Counted from the stretch's first letter, positions 12,401 to 24,118 are shown. The stretch is DNA of 64,000 bases from Dicaeum eximium (GCA_013396995.1 VWZP01005331.1:62001-126000); one strand, 5' to 3'. A program made the numbers and translations. Notes: a model not told the origin generated them from the letters alone.

Positions 12401-15400
12401 AAAACACCACGGAGAGGCAAAGGAGGGCTTCACCTGCCTAGGGCAGGGACTGCAGGGCCACAGGGATTCACCCGGGGCAGTGGCAGAGGGGCCACAGCCT
12501 CACACCAGCCCCAGCCCTGTGGTGAGCCTGGCCTGGCTGTGCCAGTGGCTGTCAGGGTCAGGGTGCTGGTGGCAAAGGGTGGGATGTGGGGGCTCATTTC
12601 AGGAGGAGGCAAGGCTCTGCGTGTCCACTGGGGGACAACTGGCCTTTGAGGCCACACTGAGGGTGACAGCTGTCATCTCCATAGCTTTAAGAATTCTTTC
12701 AACTTCCACCCAGGGAAAAAGCCCAGACCCTTCTGCTGTCCTGAGCCATGGCACCATCCAAACTGGCTCAGGTGAAACATGGGCAAAGCCAGCAAGACCC
12801 AGGCAGGCAGAATATAATCCCTGCCACCTCAGGCATGTGTGCTTCTCCCCATGGCTAAGGGACCCAGTGGCCTCCAGCAGCACAGTGCTTTGGAGGCAAC
12901 CAGACTTCCTCACCCTCTTCCCCACACCAGCACTCGTGTTTGGCCCAGGAGAATGCCCAGGAGCCAGACTCCAGATCATCCTCTCTGTGTCAGCCTTGGC
13001 TCCGAAAGAAGGTGACATGCAAGATTCTTTGCAAATATCACCTTCATTTTGCCACTTCAAAAGCAGCAGCAGCTCTGCCAGGACCTGTATATAGAGTTTT
13101 GTGGTTGCTGCTTCCTGCCGAGAGCAGCTCGCTGCAGGCTCTCTACCGGAGTCAGCTCCCAGCAAGAATTTCTGGGCGTTAGCAAAGCTCAGAGCCACGC
13201 TGCTGCTTCACAGCTACCATATGGCAGTGCCTTGGAAAGATCCAGCTACATGTTTTCCCAGTAGCCAGGCAGATCTTGCAAGACTCACTCTCAGAGCCCA
13301 GCAAGTCTCCACTGAACGGCCGCGACCTTCCCAGTGTGTACAGCTCTGCCCTGCAGTTTTCCAGCCAAAGCTACTCGGGAAACATCTCTCACTCCCAAAG
13401 GAATGCTGCCCAAGCTTTCTGGGTAGCAAGAGCTCAGACAGGAGTTCAGCTCTAGGAGGTCTGAGACTGGCTAAAACTCATTACACTTTTGATCAATTCT
13501 GGTTTCTCCATCGTGTCTATTGTAGAGATAGGGCAGTAGACCAGAGCCCAAAGTCTCCTCCCACTGAATTCCCCAGTGTGCTGCCATGTCCATGACTCTC
13601 CCAACCTCTCACACCTGTATGGAAATGACTTGACAAAGCAGGGAGGGAAAACACAGCTGAAGGAGGTTGAAAAAAACAACAATAACAAAAAATCAGAAGA
13701 TGACACCCAGCCCTTCCCATCAGCCTCATGTGGTGTCCCCGGTCCCATCAACCCCTTGAGACACCAGGATATGACGTGCAATGAGCTGACAGGCTTTTGG
13801 CAGAGTGGTTTGTAGATGCCCACCCTCCCCACAGAAATCCCAGGGTTTGTGAAAGCTGGACTGAAATTCCCCATAGAAGGAGACTGTACTGCTACCCACA
13901 CGTGGGAAAGCAAGAATACATCTTCCCCTATTTTTTTCCCTCCTAGTCACTCCAGGCCACTGTTCCTGGGGACATCACACTGCAGCACCTGAGTGCCCTC
14001 TTCTGCTTTCCAACAACTTAGGGATGGTCAGGGTAGGCCCAGGAAGAAAGGAAATCCTCGAACCCAGCATCACAGAGATGCCAAGAATCTCCCCTGGGAG
14101 CCATGTGCACAGCTCTGTGCCCAGTACCAGCTCCTGCAGCATCAGTCTCATCCCTGCAGCTTTACAGGTACAGCGAGGTGTCCCAGAAACCATTTCCCCC
14201 ATCACCAGCTCCAGGAACAACCTGGAGCACTTCCTGGAAAGCACTTCCTCAGCCTGGGAATCCACATAGGGGACACTGCAGGGGACAAAGAGTGGACAAA
14301 ACAGAGCAGGTTCATGGAGAGATGGGTGCTACCAGCATCTCCTGTGCTGTGCATGGCAGTGCCACAGGCTAGTTCCCTGCTGCCACCCCCAAAGCGAAGC
14401 AGGCAGCCCTGTGATGAAGTCAAAGTGCATTATTTGCATCTCCTTGCCACTGCCAAGAGGCCTCAAAATTCTTGTCTGTGGTTGCCCTGAGACAGGGCGA
14501 GCACTGTAAGCCAGCAGCCTCTGTGCTGGGATGGGAGGAGGAGAGCTTTAGAGGAGGAGCTGATGGGCTCCTGACTCCCCCACTAGCCACCAGGACTTCT
14601 GACATCAGCAGCATGGGGTTTCAGCAGGGAACAATAAGCACCTCCAGCACAGCATGGGGATATTTTGGGGACCTACATTCAAATTTCTGCATTTAAAACC
14701 CCATTTCTGTAGCCATAAGCCATTTCATTAGGGCAGGATGCAAAGGCTCATAACCCCTCACCCCCACCACACCAGGCTGTTCCCAGCTCAGCCCAGATTT
14801 TGTGTCACAACTCCAGAGCCCATGACATGGCAAAGGCTGGCATGTCCCTTCCCATTCTGTGGATGTTGCAGCCTCTCCAGGCAAGGTGCCATGGAGCAGG
14901 AGAGTGTGGCTGTGTGCTCCAGGCTGGGGCCAGGCACGGGGCCAAGCCTCCTCTGTGCCAGCACGTCCCTCTGTGGCCGCAGCTCCTTGGGGCTTTGCCC
15001 AGAGAGGCACAAGGGACAGCAGCAGCGAGGAGATGTGGAGGCAGGAGATTCTTGCTGTGCCAGGACGTCTGTCCCACACGGGGACCTCACTGCCATGAAA
15101 GCTTTGCCAAACCTTCCCATTGGCTCTGAGCCAATGCTGGCTGTGTCAGCTGAGCCCTCCTCCAAGACCACAGAGAGCCTGGAACTGAAGGCCTGTCTAG
15201 ACGTCATCCCAGACTCATTAAACATTGATTTCCTATAATGAAATGGCTTTTGATTTATCAGCCGCTCTGCAGTTCCTCAAGGATCCCACAATGCACGGCG
15301 CAGCCTCGCTGCTGGCTGCACTCAGGACTCCCCTGGTGCTTTCCATGGGGAGCTGGAAGAAATCATTAGGTAGGAGAGACACAGAGGCTCCCCCCAAAGT

Positions 15401-18400
15401 GACCCATCCAGATGAAGACACACAGAAGTGTCAGCAGGAGCTGGAATCCAAATGCATTCCTCAGTCAAGGAGGTTTTCTGTAAGCCAAGACAGAGCTGAC
15501 ACCATGGGGCAGCAGAGAGGGTCTCCAGGCAGCCACACTGCCCAGATCAGAAGCATCCTTGGCCACTAAAGAATTAACCTAAAAATTAACGCAAGTGATG
15601 TGGTCTTTTGCCACAGGGAAAGTTTCTAAAATGAGAGGACGCAGAAGCAGAACAGCAGGGATGCTGAGGGAGAAGAGCAGCAGGCACGTGGCTTTGAAGC
15701 CTCCATTTCATCTGTTGTCTCTTTTGGCAGGTAGAGCCCAAGATGCATTGAAAACAGCAAAAAAAGAAAAGCCTCAGCATGGCAGCTGCTAGAAAACCGC
15801 TGCTTTTTCACCTGAAAGCACTGGAGAGCTGCAGCGGCTTTTGCAGGGAGAGGTGCCCAGCCAGGCTGTTAAATGGGTCATGAAGGCAAAATCCCTCTGG
15901 AGCACTCAGTATCCAGCACAGTCCTTCAAGTCCTGCAGGAAACTTGCAGGAGCCCATTGGGGGACAGTAAATCAGCCAGGCACAGCCTGCAGCCGTGCTC
16001 TGCAATGCGGCTGGGGCTGTGCTGGCACTGCAGCATGGCCTGACACCCACTGGCCCAAGGCTCCCCCACTCAGGCCCCGGGAGCAGCCAAAGTCTAAACT
16101 CAGCCTTGCTTTGAAATCCCTGCTGAATGCCAGACAGGGAGGAGGAGTTTACCAGGTGGCCCCATCAGCAGGTCTCAGGCAGCGTTTGGAAACAGGTGGG
16201 CACACAGCTGATCTGAAAACATATCTAATTGGAGGGTGTAGAAACCATACACAATTTGAAGGTGTATAAACCCTGACAATTTCATTTCTTCATTTCTCCA
16301 ACTGCATCTGATCCAGGGTCCAGTTCCTGGGTTTGCTTTGCAGGAGCCATCTCTGAATACAACCCCCTCTGCAGACACCTTGCAGAGTGATTTCCCAGGT
16401 GAAGCTATCCCAGCTCTCCTGCTATCTTGGATATATTAAATCCACCAGCTCTCCTTCATTTGAAATCATTGTCCCCAAGCCTCCACCATGTCAAAGCCCT
16501 TTAGCTGTTCGTTCCACCTGACTTTAGTAATTAGTTCCCTTAACTTCTCAATCCTCTTCGCTTGGAAATGAAGCCTTGCCAATCCATTTTCTCCTCTTCC
16601 AGACAGTTTCAAGGGAATCAGCCACCTCACAGGACAAAGTTATTTTCCATAGGCTGCTCTTCTGCAGTGCCCTCACTGCATGTCAAAAGCAAGACAAAAA
16701 TAGCCTCACCTCCTGTTGGGTCAGTGAGCAGAGTCAGCCCCAGCGCTGCCACTGCCAGCACAGCAAGCAGCCAGCACATCCCCACCCAGGGAACAGGGAC
16801 AATGCTGCCAAAGGTATGGGAGAATTAAGAGACATGCCTGAGATGAGGCTTGGTTATCCTGCCACTCTTCTGACAGGCAGTGTGTCCCACTGTGCTTGTT
16901 CTGCTTCCTTCCTGCATTTTGCACTGTTCCTGGTTTCAGACACAAACATCTCTGATGTGCCATTGCCTTTAGGGCACTCCCTCACAGCCCTATGTGCTGC
17001 CAACTCCCCTTTCCATCACTCAGCATTTTCTCCTTCTGCCCATCCCTCTTCCAGCCTACTACTTGCCCTTATTTATGTAATTTCCTCATTTATCTGATTT
17101 TTATCACCCCATGTAACAAATTCATGGAAGAAAAAAATCCATCCAAGGCTATTAACATCAAAAATCCTGCCTCCAGCATGAGGAGTGCTGGAGCCATGAA
17201 CTGGAAGATATTGAGGGAATATTCAGGGGAGCAGTCACTATACATTTGCTATTTCTCTGCATTTCCCCAGGCATCCTCTCCTGCACACACTCCGACCACT
17301 GCCAGCTCTTCATATGCTCCTGACTGGTGTTTAAAATGAGATGCAGCTAAAATTGGAGTCTTGCAAAACCAGGTTCTCTGTATCTTTAAACCCTCTGTGG
17401 AAGCACCGTTATGAATCCCAGGAACACAAACCCAGCTATTCCAGGAGGAGACTAATCAGCTCAATAGCCCTGATGGACCTGGCTCACTGTCCTTTGATGA
17501 GCTCAGCTTCTCCAGCCTCCCAACCAGGGAGAAATTAATGTTCCTGCAAAACTGAGACAGGAAGAAATGTGAGTGGAAAATAAACTCCCAAGGCAGAGGA
17601 TCAGCTATCCAAAATCCAAGGCTTCAGCTGGGTCCAGGGTGCAATGTAGCACAATTCCCCACATTTGACAGCAAATCCAAAAGACAGCAGGATTTGCAAG
17701 GAGATGAGAGAAAATGACACTGAAATACCTCACAACTGCTGAGAAGGTGGCTCTGAAATGCTCCTGAGGTGCTGCACATGTGATTCTTCATCCTTCACGA
17801 TCAGACAGAAAATAGGGCAGGGAATTGTGAGGAATGGAGGGTTTGGAGAAGCCATGGGGGACTCTGGCAGGGAACAGGTGCTGCTCAGGGTGCACTTTCT
17901 CATCTGGCTGAACACGGCTGGTATTGCCAGTTCTTTTGTTTAGCCAGTTTGCTCCTGGCCCTGCTCTCCAGTGGGCTATGGAGACGTGTCCCTGCTTCCA
18001 GATGGCCACAACCTGCCTGAAGCAGAGGCATGACAAGGTCTGTGTGGCCCTGGACAGGCCTTCCCTAGCTGTGACCCAGCTCTCTCCATGTTAAGCACAA
18101 AGTGTTCTGCAATCCCAGGTTGTGTGCGGCCACAAACTGCAACTGATCCACCAGATAACCTGCAGCAGCACCAGCTTGTGCAACACTCTTCAAGTACAGG
18201 AACATCACCTGTTGGGCCACTGTGTGACCCCCGGCCACCCCTGCGTCCCCTGTAGGGTCTTTGCCCCCTACACATCTTGTGAGAAAGATATCTGCATTCT
18301 GTAAGGTGAAAAAAAGGTACAAAGCCTATTCTACCAACTACCCTTTGAACACTGGTGTACAAGTGTCTCCCTTGTCTCTTACCAGCTTCCAGAAAGATTT

Positions 18401-21400
18401 GGCCAAGCTCTGCCCTTGGTAAAGCAGGACTGTGCTCATCCCCACTGTACTCAGGGGATGTTGCTGTTTCACTGCCCACCTGGGGAACATGTGGAAGACA
18501 GAGATCATAAAACCTGGTCAGGCTGTAACATTCTGAAGCCAAGACACCTAGGCTGTCTTTTTCCCCCACTGCAGAATTTTCTGGGTGCTGCTGAACAAAT
18601 CATTGAATCTGCAGAGAAGCAGCTCATGCAACACTCTTTCCACCATATTAAAGAATGTAAAATGTAGAAGATGTGGGAAGCAATGTGTGAAAAACTTCAG
18701 TGCAAACACAGAAAGACTTCACACCTCTGCTCCTGTGTACTCATCCACATTGCAAATTATTTGAGCTAAAACATGGGTACTGGCTTACTATAAGACATTT
18801 TTGGAGCTTTCTGTTGCTTAGCTCTAAGCAGAGGTCAGTCTGCAGCTCCCAGCACTGCAGGCTAAGGCCCAGACCACCCTAAGGTCTTTGTGGAGCATCT
18901 GGACTCTTTCTGGATACCATGTGTCAGATAATTCTATTTTGTGAACATGCAAAAAAACCCCAAAACCCCTGGTGAAGAATGATAACATTTAGTTCTTTCC
19001 AGGTTTGGTATTTGATGGCTGGAGTAAGGATGATTGTTCTCTGATATCTCATCTTTCCTGTAACAGAAACTCTAATCCAAAGAAACACTCCCAAGAAAGG
19101 CATGAGACTTCTGCCTTCACCCTGGGAAGCCACTGAGCTGCAGCTCAGTAAATCCCCTGCCCATACAGAAGAGCCACAGCCCTCTAAGAGGATCATAGCT
19201 TGCAAAGTCAACACCAACTCTCCTTCACACCACAGAGCCTCAGCAGCAACATCCATGATCACAGGTGTGCTTTGATTAAGTGGAAATACTCAATTCCTCA
19301 GCATATTCAGCTCTGAAGAGGTATATTTGCTCTTCCACCTAGCACAGTACATCAGGGAGTTGAGGGGCAGATTTCATATGTACAAGTCAGTTTTTGCCCA
19401 GAAATCTGGGCAACTGCAGTTTCTCATCCACTTCTCCCTACTTTCCAAATCACTGGCAGCTTCCCAGGGGCCAAGAACACCTTTTCTTTTGGGTCACATT
19501 GGCTGAAAACCTGCTCTAGTTGCTCAGGCTATGGCATGATTAGAGAGGAAGGAATTGTTCCCTGTGAGGGTGGGCAGGCCCTGGCACAGGTGCCCAGAGC
19601 AGCTGTGGCTGCCCCTGGATCCCTGGCAGTGCCCAAGGCCAGGTTGGATGGGGTTTGGAGCAATCTGGGATAGTGGAAGGTGTCCCTGCCCACAAGACAT
19701 TGTGACAGCCCTGTCCCAAACCCGGTTTATCTCCACCAGCCCAGAGGAGCCAAGGACACAGTGAGGAGGCACTGCTTGATGTCCCTCACCCTCCATGTCC
19801 CACACAAGTGACCTGGCCAAGCCGTTTGGACATGTCTTTGCACAGAAGGCATGAGCTTAATCAAAAAAAGAGCTAAAATGAGCATTGCCTTCCCCTTCCT
19901 AGTCTCACTTTGCCTTGCTTTCCATTCATTCCTACAAATAGAGAGGCACTGGCTCTTCCTGGCAGGCAGCTGCCTGAGGTGGCCATGCATCCACAGTACT
20001 GCAGCAAACAGCACTACGGCATTTGCATGAGGCTGTGCACTGCCAAGCCAAGGAAAATTCATTTACTCAGAATTTGAGCATCATGAAATACAACCTTCTA
20101 ATTGGGATTGCAGGAAATGGCGAGAACTGGCTCCATTGCCCAAGGTCTCCCTGTCCTATAGCTTTCCAGCTCTGCCAATGGAAAATTTGAAGCTCTTGAA
20201 AGACCACAAATTCCTGCAAAAGGCACTGAGCTTATCATTAAATGCAGCATGGCCTGAGCACTTGAAGTGGAGGATATTTACCAGCATTTTATAATTCTTC
20301 CTGTGTCTCTGCTTTGTTTTATTAAGCCCCACTGAGACCAACAGGGTTTTTTTTTTTTTTGTGGCTATTTAAATTCCTACTCAGTGGAGGGCTCCTTGAT
20401 TTAAGCGTTTTCAGTTGGGTTTACAGATTTATTGAATATTCTCAGCTCCACATGACCTCAAGGGAAGCTGAGGCTTGGATTTTAAGAAGTTCAAATCCAA
20501 AGCAACCTCTTGTGATTGAGAAGAAGTCACAAGAACCAGCTCAGAGCACCCTAACTGTGCCCCTTGTCTGTGTGGTTGTGGGAGGGGAACAGGGAATGGT
20601 CAGCTCTTGAGCTCATCCCTTCCATGAATGATCTGGGGAGCTTGGGGATATTAGTAATCCTGGAAGGGAAGGATGCAGGGAATAGGCAGGAAGTCGACAA
20701 CCTTGATCCTCTTCCCCTGTCCAATGCAGTCCCTCCTGGAGAGGAGGAGGGAGCCTTCTCTTCAGCAACCCACTCCCAAACTACTTTGAGTTTTCCAGGG
20801 CCAAAGCAGATCCCAAAGCAGATCCCACTGGAGCAGCATCCCCTGGGAGATACAGGCAACTGAGCTCTTGTGGGAAGTGTTCTAAAATTCATCTGACAGC
20901 ATTCTGGGAACTTTCCAATTTCCAGACAGACTGTGTCTGTGCCACTTTAACCCCATGCTTCCTACACAGACAACATTTTTCTCCTTCTCTGATATTCATT
21001 ATTTGGACTGGGATCCTACCCCTGCAGTGCCTGGAAATTCTCAGCAGGAAAATAATTTATGTCTCATGTCAACACAGAAATTTTGGGAAGCAGGACCAGA
21101 GGAATTCCAAAGGCCCAGGAAGAAAGATACACTTGTGACACTCCCCAGACAGCATTATCCAGTGGGGCCATGATGGGACACACTGCTCTGCCAAGGAGCT
21201 GGGAAAGCCTGCAGTGCCTTGCAGGATGTAGGGATACATGACAAATGGATGGAGAGATGTGAGCACAAATCTCAACAAGGAAAATTCCTACCATGTTATA
21301 GAGAACATTTCTCTGGTGGGATCCCAGCCCCTGGAGATCTTCAACACTTGCCTGGTCAGGACATAATCAGCCTCTTTGATCTCTGGAGCCTTCTGGGGGC

Positions 21401-24118
21401 AGAGGCTGGACGGGAGGCTCCAGCTGTGTCCCCTTGTCCCACCTCCCTAACTCCAGAGTTCTTCTGCCAGCTCCCAGATGGGAGAAGGGCAACAGCTCTC
21501 CATACTTTGCACTCAGGAGAGACCCGGGCAAGAACGCCAAGATTAACTTGACCTACAGACCTTAATGCCTCTCCACAGCCTGTCCCTGAGGGAATGGCTG
21601 AGCAGTGGTGGCAGAGGCTGGGACACACAGCAAGAGCTTCATCATAAAATCAACATCTTTAATCAACTGTGTCAGTGATGAGGCCTCAGGAGGCTCTTCC
21701 CCACACCAGGAGAGGACTCCCTGGAGGCAGCTGTCCTGTTCACATAATGCAGCTCTGATATCCCAAGGACAAACGTCCTAAAGGAAGCCTGGCTCTGGCA
21801 GCACGACACACAGGGCGTGTCTCAGCCTGGCCAGGAGCAGCCAGGCTTTGGAGGCGAGCTGTGCAAGCCTGTCTTGGCCCCAGCTCTAACACAGCACCTT
21901 GTCCCCAGGTTGGAGGGTGCTGCTCCACAGCCCAGCAGCACCAGCACTTGCTCAGCTAGGGACAGCAGCACTAAGCTCCCTCCTGGGGCTGAACTGGAAG
22001 CCTTTCACATCCCTAAAGCCACTTGGCTCCAGGAGAAACTGCTGGATTTTTTTTCCCCCGGAAAAGACAAGGTAACCTTTCTGGAGATCAACATCAATGT
22101 TAAGGATGGTACTGCCATGGTACCACCAGCACCACCCCAATGACATCACAGTGCCACTGTGGCACTGCCATGATGCAGGAGAGTAACACTAGTCCCACAG
22201 CAACATCGCTCTGGCACCAGAGCACATCAAAGCACCACAAGCACCACCAGTCCCATCACAGTACACAGTGCTCTGATGGTATACTCTGGTGCTGCCAGAA
22301 TGCCATGGAAAGGCTCCCACCCAGCCAGGAGCCTCCAGGATTGCAGGAAAATATTCTGTGCAGCCCAAGGACCAAGGCAAACTGGATGGCAGGTGCTCAG
22401 CAGTCACCTCCATAGAGACCAATGGGGGGGACCCACTGCAGGGATCAGCAAGAACAGGTGCACAGCTCCCAACCCACAGGTGCAGTTCAGCTGCTGGAGC
22501 ACCCACAAATATGCCTCTAAACAAGCCATCTGCCCTCCTTCCAATACCAGCCTTCCCACCCGGGCTCCCACCAGGACACAGCTCCTACTCCCTCCCTTGC
22601 CAGCCAGCTCTCCCAAAGGAAAGCATTCCAGGACATGCTGGGCACGGCTTGCAGCAAGCTGGTCTAGTGAAAGGTGGGCTGGAATTAGATGGTCTGTAAG
22701 GTCCCTTCCAACCCAAGCCATTCTAGGATTCTCATAAGACAGTAAGTCTGGCAGAGTTGACTGGACTTCTCTACAAAAGAGGGGTGGGAGCAGAAATCCA
22801 TCCCATTCCGCTGACCCATATTTTGACTGCAGTGCTTCTGGCACAGCCAGGGCTGGGGTCAGAGTCAGACCAAGATTCAGTGTGGTCTTTCTCTAAGCAT
22901 CACGATAAACAGCCCTTGAGAACAGACCCTTAACAAAGTGGGCTGGAGTAAAATCATGTTCTCCCTCGGTGGGTTTCCAGGGGTGCCTTTTCTCCCGCAG
23001 GCTGCTCCAGGTTGCTCTCCAGCTGGGCTCAGCAGCACAGCACAGCCTTGCTCTAAACACCCCTGCCAAACCCCAACCAGCACTGGTTAGCTCTTCTCCC
23101 CTGTGCTCAATAAGAAAAGGTCAAGAACCATTTTCTCCCCTACTTTAAAAGCACCACAGAGCTTCCACAGATCCCAGGAGACCTCAAGGAGATGGCTGAT
23201 GTTCCCCATGGGAAAGGGTGGCAAGCTGTCTTAAACAGGGTGAACCGATGAGCTTCTGTGACCTAGATCAAGGTGGTGAGACCCTGAGGAAGCCTTTTTG
23301 GCTGTTTTAGGCAGATGCTGCAGGGGCCAGGCACTGCACTGCCCCGAGGTGCCCGGGTGCTCCCTGAAGGTTCTGGTTCCTCCTGCAGTGCAGGTGCCCC
23401 AAGTCCTCCAGTGCTCCCCAGAGAGGAGAGAGGATGCTCTGGAAGAGAGTGGCAGTGAATCATGTCCCTGCCACTACCTGCAGAGCCATTGATGCTGCCG
23501 GAACGGGGACATGCCGCAGAGATGGCTCAGCCTTGGCTGGTGCTGGGCTGTGCCTGCTCCAGGCGGGCATCGCCCAGCGCTTGCTCCGTCAGGGCTCCCG
23601 CAACACCCCGCACCTGCGTCTTCCAGGGCAGATGCACCTGGAAATCCCTGCTGAAGGGCAGCAAAGGCTCCCTTCTCTCGCGCGGGTGAGTGGCAGCGGC
23701 TGTGGCAGGTGCCAACCCCAGGGGGGTTTTGTAGATGGCTCAGCCGCAGCTCCGCGTTCCCAGTGTCCGTCTCATACGGAGGTGACATCCTCCCGCCTCT
23801 GCCCCCGAATGAGCAAACACAGCCCGACCCCTGCCTTACCTGGGGGGGTCTGTCTGTCCGGTCCATCGCTCGCAGCGGCCTGACGAGCTCCGGTGCGGAG
23901 TGAACCCGCTGGGGGTCCGGCGGGGAGAAGCGGGGGGTTCCCGAGGACTCTTCCTGGGGCTCGGGTGCTCCGTCCCGCTCCGACCCCGGGGACAGCTGGC
24001 AGCCGGCCGCGTCACCCCCCGCGCCTTCACGCGTGTCCCGGTCCGGGCGGGCGGAGGCGGCGAGGACACCGCTCTGCCCCGGGGCCGCGCTGGGCGCGCC
24101 GCGCTCCGGCTCCTGCAT
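314..24118 (-). CDS. TSPOAP1: TSPOAP1 (RIM-binding protein 1), 5' part of gene, six exons
   Basis: TSPOAP1, also called BZRAP1 or RIM-BP1, is a large cytoplasmic scaffold that binds the mitochondrial protein TSPO and, at presynaptic active zones, links RIM proteins to voltage-gated calcium channels. The window holds only its N-terminal part. The joined minus-strand segments are 24118-23840, 12396-12289, 10695-10567, 8509-8333, 5127-4873 and 421-314, giving 93+36+43+59+85+36 codons, all phase 0. Segments two to five match the human N-terminal coiled-coil sequence closely (for example KNAELAVIAKRLEER, SALLAKDKQI and DRLLRESQREVLRLQRQIAL). The sixth is a weaker match. The first was chosen on promoter context and splice fit rather than similarity. 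The rest of the coiled coil and the SH3 and FN3 domains lie left of position 1. The minus orientation and position beside miR-142 and SUPT4H1 agree with human synteny. Confidence 0.9.
1804..2225 (-). repeat. CR1 LINE 3' fragment
   Basis: The sequence is the reverse complement of an avian CR1 3' end. It begins with the terminal motif around GAATCCCAGCATC and contains diagnostic stretches such as GAAATTCCTCCTGATGTCC and GGGAGCAGAGCCCGAC. It is 5'-truncated, like most CR1 copies. Confidence 0.85.
3680..4050 (-). promoter_or_regulatory. intronic CpG island, candidate alternative TSPOAP1 promoter/exon
   Basis: About 370 bp are very rich in G, C and CpG, unlike the AT-richer intron around them. 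On the minus strand the block carries two copies of a consensus donor, CCAG|GTAAGGCCGGGC, with exon edges at 3842 and 3923, 81 bp apart. The block could be an internal promoter with an alternative first exon spliced to the exon at 421. No start codon or homologous protein is evident. Confidence 0.4.
4090..4562 (+). repeat. CR1 LINE 3' end, songbird type
   Basis: The block starts near GGGCTGGAGCCCCTCTGCTC and runs through GCTCACCTGGAGAGGAGAAG to the CR1 tail CCAAACCATTCCATGAGTC. It abuts the intronic CpG island, and long antisense ORFs here are by-products of CR1. Confidence 0.9.
4873..5127 (-). CDS. TSPOAP1: TSPOAP1 exon 5, coiled coil then linker
   Basis: These 85 codons start after a CCCACAG acceptor and end at GAG|GTGAGA. 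The first third carries FDRLLRESQREVLRLQRQIA, a signature of the family. The remainder is a Ser/Ala/Gly/Pro-rich linker that differs from the mammalian one, as expected for this variable region. Both ends are phase 0. Confidence 0.93.
5128..8332. other. TSPOAP1 intron 4, no feature seen
   Basis: This stretch has ordinary base composition with scattered short ORFs. I recognised no exon, RNA or repeat apart from a 10-bp direct doublet near 5640. Confidence 0.6.
8333..8509 (-). CDS. TSPOAP1: TSPOAP1 exon 4, coiled coil
   Basis: These 59 codons start after a GTGTAG acceptor and end at AAG|GTGAGA. The peptide contains SSLELCKKAFARQRAKDL and ASALLAKDKQIEALQQECRE, closely matching human RIM-BP1. 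Both ends are phase 0. Confidence 0.95.
8510..10566. other. TSPOAP1 intron 3
   Basis: The intron contains a 32-bp tandem repeat (8547-8636) and a purine-rich stretch (about 8690-9000). No exon was recognised. Confidence 0.6.
8547..8636. repeat. 32-bp tandem repeat, 2.8 copies
   Basis: Units begin AACCACCACC at 8547, 8579 and 8611, an exact 32-bp period. The third copy is partial. Each full unit ends in a TTGGTG- or TTTGGTG-containing segment. Confidence 0.8.
10567..10695 (-). CDS. TSPOAP1: TSPOAP1 exon 3, coiled coil
   Basis: These 43 codons start after a CTCTCCAG acceptor and end at GTG|GTGGGT. The peptide includes TEEKVKHLKRKNAELAVIAK followed by RLEERAQKLQEANLKV, nearly identical to human RIM-BP1. 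Both ends are phase 0. The donor is weaker than the consensus but is the only one that joins in frame to the next exon. Confidence 0.95.
10696..12288. other. TSPOAP1 intron 2
   Basis: The intron holds an old CR1 fragment near its 5' end (12070-12205). Nothing else was recognised. Confidence 0.6.
12070..12205 (+). repeat. old CR1 LINE 3' fragment
   Basis: The diverged order of CR1 landmarks is visible: TTCAAGAAGCATTTGAACAA, then TGTGCAGGGCCAGGAGTTGG, then a decayed CR1 terminus ending in TTTTGTGACTCTG. Confidence 0.65.
12289..12396 (-). CDS. TSPOAP1: TSPOAP1 exon 2, start of N-terminal coiled coil
   Basis: These 36 codons start after a TTTTGCAG acceptor and end at a CTG|GTGAGG donor. The peptide contains KLLSALEDLRHRCSSLTEEN, corresponding to the human stretch around LLRALGELRQRCAILKEEN. 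The heptad pattern is typical of a coiled coil. Both ends are phase 0. Confidence 0.9.
16710..16779 (-). other. signal-peptide-like ORF ending at a splice donor
   Basis: An ATG at 16779 (G at -3) opens MCWLLAVLAVAALGLTLL, a stretch that looks like a signal peptide. The frame reaches a strong donor GGAG|GTGAGG after 23 codons plus one base, the phase common after signal-peptide exons. I could not identify a partner exon or a family. It may be chance in a Leu/Ala-coding GC stretch. Confidence 0.2.
18065..18298 (-). other. 77-codon orphan ORF behind a strong acceptor
   Basis: A near-ideal acceptor (TTTTTTTCACCTTACAG) at 18299 is followed by an open frame of 77 codons and a stop. It includes GGHTVAQQVMFLYLKSVAQA. 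If spliced from TSPOAP1 exon 1 (phase 0) it would be in frame as an alternative terminal exon. No similarity was recognised. Confidence 0.2.
19547..19692 (+). repeat. CR1 LINE 3' fragment
   Basis: It contains the consensus run GGAATTGTTCCCTGTGAGGG, then GAGCAGCTGTGGCTGCCCC, then GGGATAGTGGAAGGTGTCCC. Both the 5' part and the extreme 3' end are missing. Confidence 0.85.
22120..22270. repeat. degenerate CAC/CCA-rich low-complexity tract
   Basis: Many short ACCACCAG- and AGCACCAC-like words recur, together with the palindromic CTCTGGCACCAGAG. No regular period is evident. Confidence 0.35.
22638..22736 (+). repeat. CR1 LINE 3' terminus
   Basis: The block contains CTGGTCTAGTGAAAGGTG, then AGGTCCCTTCCAACCCAAGC, and finishes at CCATTCTAGGATTCTCAT, the CR1 3' end. 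Confidence 0.85.
23840..24118 (-). CDS. TSPOAP1: TSPOAP1 probable first coding exon
   Basis: An ATG at 24118 in good Kozak context (G at -3) opens 93 codons rich in Pro, Ser, Glu and Gly. They end in the residues DRTDRPPQ at a consensus donor CAG|GTAAGG (exon edge 23840). The exon sits inside a CpG island, and its phase-0 end fits the phase-0 start of the exon at 12396. The mammalian N-terminus is also low-complexity and poorly conserved, so homology gives little help here. The open frame continues upstream only through a non-ATG codon. A different or additional first exon is possible, and another small exon could be hidden in the 11.4-kb intron that follows. Confidence 0.65.

Larger units (their letters stand above)
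12397..23839. other. TSPOAP1 intron 1 (11.4 kb)
   Basis: This large first intron contains CR1 fragments at 19547-19692 and 22638-22736 and a degenerate CAC-rich tract at 22120-22270. It also contains two exon-like minus-strand ORFs of unknown status (16710-16779 and 18065-18298). No exon matching known TSPOAP1 sequence was found in it. Confidence 0.55.

Noticed and set aside
12599..13198. 199-codon minus-strand ORF in TSPOAP1 intron 1
   Set aside because: Non-ATG start, no acceptor or donor that makes sense, and no recognisable similarity.
14788..15225. 145-codon minus-strand ORF in TSPOAP1 intron 1
   Set aside because: It lacks homology and splice context; overlapping open frames exist on both strands, which suggests chance.
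16175..16378. possible second exon for the signal-peptide-like ORF
   Set aside because: An acceptor-like CTGCAG and an in-frame join exist, but the peptide has no recognisable domain and no following exon was found.
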